From Nesterenkonia halophila (GTDB lineage Bacteria > Actinomycetota > Actinomycetes > Actinomycetales > Micrococcaceae), in the NCBI RefSeq assembly GCF_009467795.1, contig NZ_WIAX01000006.1, positions 62,001 through 126,000 of the forward strand: DNA of 64,000 bases. Reading direction: 5' to 3'. The position numbers and the translations under genes were made by a program. Of the stretch, positions 62,525 to 64,000 are shown in pieces; the first letter of the stretch is position 1, and each line of letters opens with the position of its first letter. Under the pieces are notes generated by a model. That model was not told the origin of the DNA, ran no database searches, and was given only the letters and a program-made list of their open reading frames with translations.

Positions 62525-63163
62525 TCAGCGGTGGTGTGTGTCGGCGGCGGTCGTGCCGCCCTGCTCCAGCAGGTCGAAGGCCGAGCCGATGAGCTCGTCC
62601 AGCGACGCCGTCTCGTCAGTCGTCCAGCGCCGCACGGCGATGCGGATCGCGCTGACCGCGGCACCGGCGATCAGCGCCGGCTGCAGGTCCTCGTCGACGT
62701 CGGCGTCGAGCCGCCGGGCGACCGCCGCGGCGAAGGACTGTTCGAGCTGGGCGTACTTGCCCAGCTGTCGTGCCATCAGCGCCGGGTGCTCCTGGACCAG
62801 CTGCTGGCGGGTCCGGGCGCGCGTTCGGCTCGCCTGCACCAGCGAGGCGGGGTCGTTCTCCGTCATGGCCATGCGGATCGCGCGCAGCGGCGCCTCCTCC
62901 GCGGGCCGAGCCTCGACGAGCGTGCGCAGCAGCTCGGCGACCGCCCCGGCATCGGTGACGAGGGCGTCCTCCTTGCAGGAGAAGTAGTTGAAGAACGTCC
63001 GGGGCGAGATCTCGGCGGCCTCGGCGATCATCTCCACCGTCAGGTGCGAGAGGCCGACGTCGACGGCGAGATCCAGCGCGACGCTGCGGATCGAGCGGCG
63101 GGTCAGGACCTTCTTGTGCTCCCTCCGGCCCATGGCACCGACCGACTGCTCCGCGTCCTCCAT
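62525..63163 (-). CDS. TetR-family regulator of the efflux pump
   Basis: A 212-residue TetR regulator. The helix-turn-helix is LSHLTVEMIAEAAEISPRTF followed by FNYFSCKEDAL (residues about 36-67), and the C-terminal ligand domain is helical. It probably represses itself and the pump gene downstream. The start at 63163 is supported by a -10 box 7 nt upstream. An inverted repeat across the promoter is the likely operator. Confidence 0.92.
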   Translation of the reverse strand: MEDAEQSVGAMGRREHKKVLTRRSIRSVALDLAVDVGLSHLTVEMIAEAAEISPRTFFNYFSCKEDALVTDAGAVAELLRTLVEARPAEEAPLRAIRMAMTENDPASLVQASRTRARTRQQLVQEHPALMARQLGKYAQLEQSFAAAVARRLDADVDEDLQPALIAGAAVSAIRIAVRRWTTDETASLDELIGSAFDLLEQGGTTAADTHHR

Positions 63164-63170
63164 GACTGCG

Positions 63171-63200
63171 ACGGTATCCAAAAACTTGCACAGTCTGCAA
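63171..63200 (-). promoter_or_regulatory. Promoter and operator of the tetR-efflux operon
   Basis: On the minus strand TTGCAG (63200-63195) and TACCGT (63176-63171) are 18 bp apart, ending 7 nt before the ATG. TTGCACAGTCTGCAA at 63186-63200 is an inverted repeat (TTGCA/TGCAA) that covers the -35 box and the adjacent spacer, an ideal site for autorepression. Confidence 0.55.
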
Positions 63201-63343
63201 AAATATGGGCTGTGATCCTGCTCGCGGTGCCGGAGCAGCCCCGGGCCGGCCGCCGGCCGGGGCCTGCTCATCTGGCCTCGACCGATGCGCGGGGCGACTG
63301 AGGGCTGGGATCGGGGGAGCGGCGGAACGGCGGGGTCGGACGC

Positions 63344-63372
63344 TTGAACCGCTCCTCAAGCCCGGATACCTT
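63344..63372 (+). promoter_or_regulatory. Promoter of the Tat-peptide gene
   Basis: TTGAAC (63344-63349) and TACCTT (63367-63372) are exactly 17 bp apart, with 6 nt to the ATG at 63379. A leaderless mRNA carrying the peptide and the amidase is likely. Confidence 0.6.
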
Positions 63373-63378
63373 CGTCCC

Positions 63379-63645
63379 ATGGACTCTTCGAGACGCAGCC
63401 TCCTCTCCGGCGGGGCGGCCGGGCTGGTCGCCGGAGCCGGCGTGGCCGCCGCTGCCGCGGTCTCCGCTGCCCCCGCCCACGCGACCTCCGCCGCCGAACA
63501 CGCCGCGGGCGGTTCTCGCGCCGCCTCCGGCGCCCCAGGCCGCAGCGGGCAGGTCCCCGGCCCGCCCCCGACGCGCTACGACCGGGCATCCAAGCGCGCC
63601 AACCCCGCCAGCGATGTCGGCTGCCCGCTGGGCAAAGGGGACTGA
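63379..63645 (+). CDS. Short Tat-signal protein
   Basis: An 88-residue protein with a twin-arginine signal: SSRRSLLSGGAAG at residues 3-15, a hydrophobic Ala/Gly/Val core and an APAHA cleavage site near residue 34. The mature part is a disordered Gly/Ser/Pro/Arg-rich segment ending GCPLGKGD with one Cys. After the TGA the same reading frame continues, one codon later, into the amidase ATG. It may be the export leader and linker of the amidase separated by a stop codon, or a small secreted protein. Confidence 0.65.
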   Translation: MDSSRRSLLSGGAAGLVAGAGVAAAAAVSAAPAHATSAAEHAAGGSRAASGAPGRSGQVPGPPPTRYDRASKRANPASDVGCPLGKGD

Positions 63646-63648
63646 GTC

Positions 63649-64000
63649 ATGTCGCCGACCTGGGTCACCTCCCCCAACTACACCGAGGGTCGCGGCGGCA
63701 CGCCGATCGACCGCATCGTCATCCACTACATCGTCGGGCGGCTCTCCGCGGCCGATGCGACCTTCCAGAACCCCGACTCCGGGGTCAGCGCCCACTACGG
63801 GATCGGGGAGGGACGCGTCCACCAGTACGTCAGCGTGTTCAACACTGCCTGGCACGCAGGCGACTGGGGGTTCAACCAGCGCAGCATCGGGATCGAACAC
63901 TCTGCGGACCAGTACCGAGCGCCCACCTGGGAGACGATCATGGCTTCGGTGGACCGCTGCACGATCCTCTGTCGACAGTTCGGGCTCGACCCGATGACCG
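63649..64000 (+). CDS. N-acetylmuramoyl-L-alanine amidase (partial)
   Basis: The first 117 residues of an Amidase_2/PGRP-type peptidoglycan amidase, cut by the window end. It begins MSPTWVTSPNYTEGRGG and has DRIVIHYIVG (zinc-ligand His26), SAHYGIGEGRVHQYV, NTAWHAGDW (His69) and SIGIEHSADQY. The ATG has an AAAGGGG site 8 nt upstream. It has no export signal of its own; the preceding Tat peptide lies in the same frame, separated by TGA-GTC. Phage endolysins have a similar domain without a signal peptide. Confidence 0.85.
   Translation, partial: MSPTWVTSPNYTEGRGGTPIDRIVIHYIVGRLSAADATFQNPDSGVSAHYGIGEGRVHQYVSVFNTAWHAGDWGFNQRSIGIEHSADQYRAPTWETIMASVDRCTILCRQFGLDPMT

Noticed and set aside
1-64000. 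tRNA, rRNA, riboswitch or CRISPR features
   Set aside because: No cloverleaf-like, rRNA-like, conserved riboswitch or regularly spaced repeat sequence was found by reading both strands; a covariance-model scan would be needed to exclude small RNAs.

Overview
This window comes from a high-G+C Gram-positive chromosome (about 70% G+C through most of it), almost certainly an actinobacterium of the order Micrococcales. The supporting signs are strong G/C third-position bias, many ATGA overlaps, frequent GTG starts, leaderless promoters, an LpdA-type quinone reductase without redox cysteines, and a choline oxidase very close to the Arthrobacter globiformis enzyme as I remember it. Two BCCT carriers and a choline-to-betaine operon suggest a salt-tolerant organism, possibly Nesterenkonia-like; the genus is inference. 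I found no rRNA, tRNA, CRISPR array or intact prophage.

Layout. 1-5.4 kb: start of an unknown gene, then mfd and an acyltransferase. 5.4-9.1 kb (minus): nucleoside-catabolism genes PNP, phospho-sugar mutase and deoC, beside plus-strand lpdA, a DUF885 peptidase, a RimJ-like acetyltransferase and a membrane protein whose position fits the GlpR receptor family. 14-26 kb: a kinase-fold protein, a TPR protein, a lipoprotein, two tandem AlaA-like aminotransferases, xseB/xseA, a membrane protein and ispH, then a G+C-poor patch encoding a 53-residue acidic hydrophobic peptide. 26-31 kb: TSUP and EamA carriers, rmuC, a histidine phosphatase and a UspA protein. 31-36 kb (minus): an ABC ATPase, permease, histidine kinase, response regulator and MFS operon.

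36-42 kb (minus): betT, betB and choline oxidase import choline and convert it to glycine betaine. 42-43 kb: ychF. 43-48 kb looks like an island: lower G+C, long non-coding flanks, a PlsC-like acyltransferase paired with a rifampin-phosphotransferase-like protein, and a broken IS3-type orfA. 48-53 kb: PspC, a second BCCT carrier, ArfB, and an HxlR regulator with three RibD_C/dihydrofolate-reductase-like paralogues around it.

53-64 kb holds single genes: methyltransferase, LtrA-like protein, esterase, GNAT, CHAD protein, aldo/keto reductase, DinB-like protein, PAP2 phosphatase and a TetR/DHA2 efflux pair. It ends with a Tat-signal peptide gene that runs, after an in-frame TGA, into an N-acetylmuramoyl-L-alanine amidase cut by the window edge. 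A repeated promoter form, a TANNNT -10 box 6-8 nt before the start codon and sometimes a -35 box 17-18 nt further up, marks about a dozen genes as probably leaderless.
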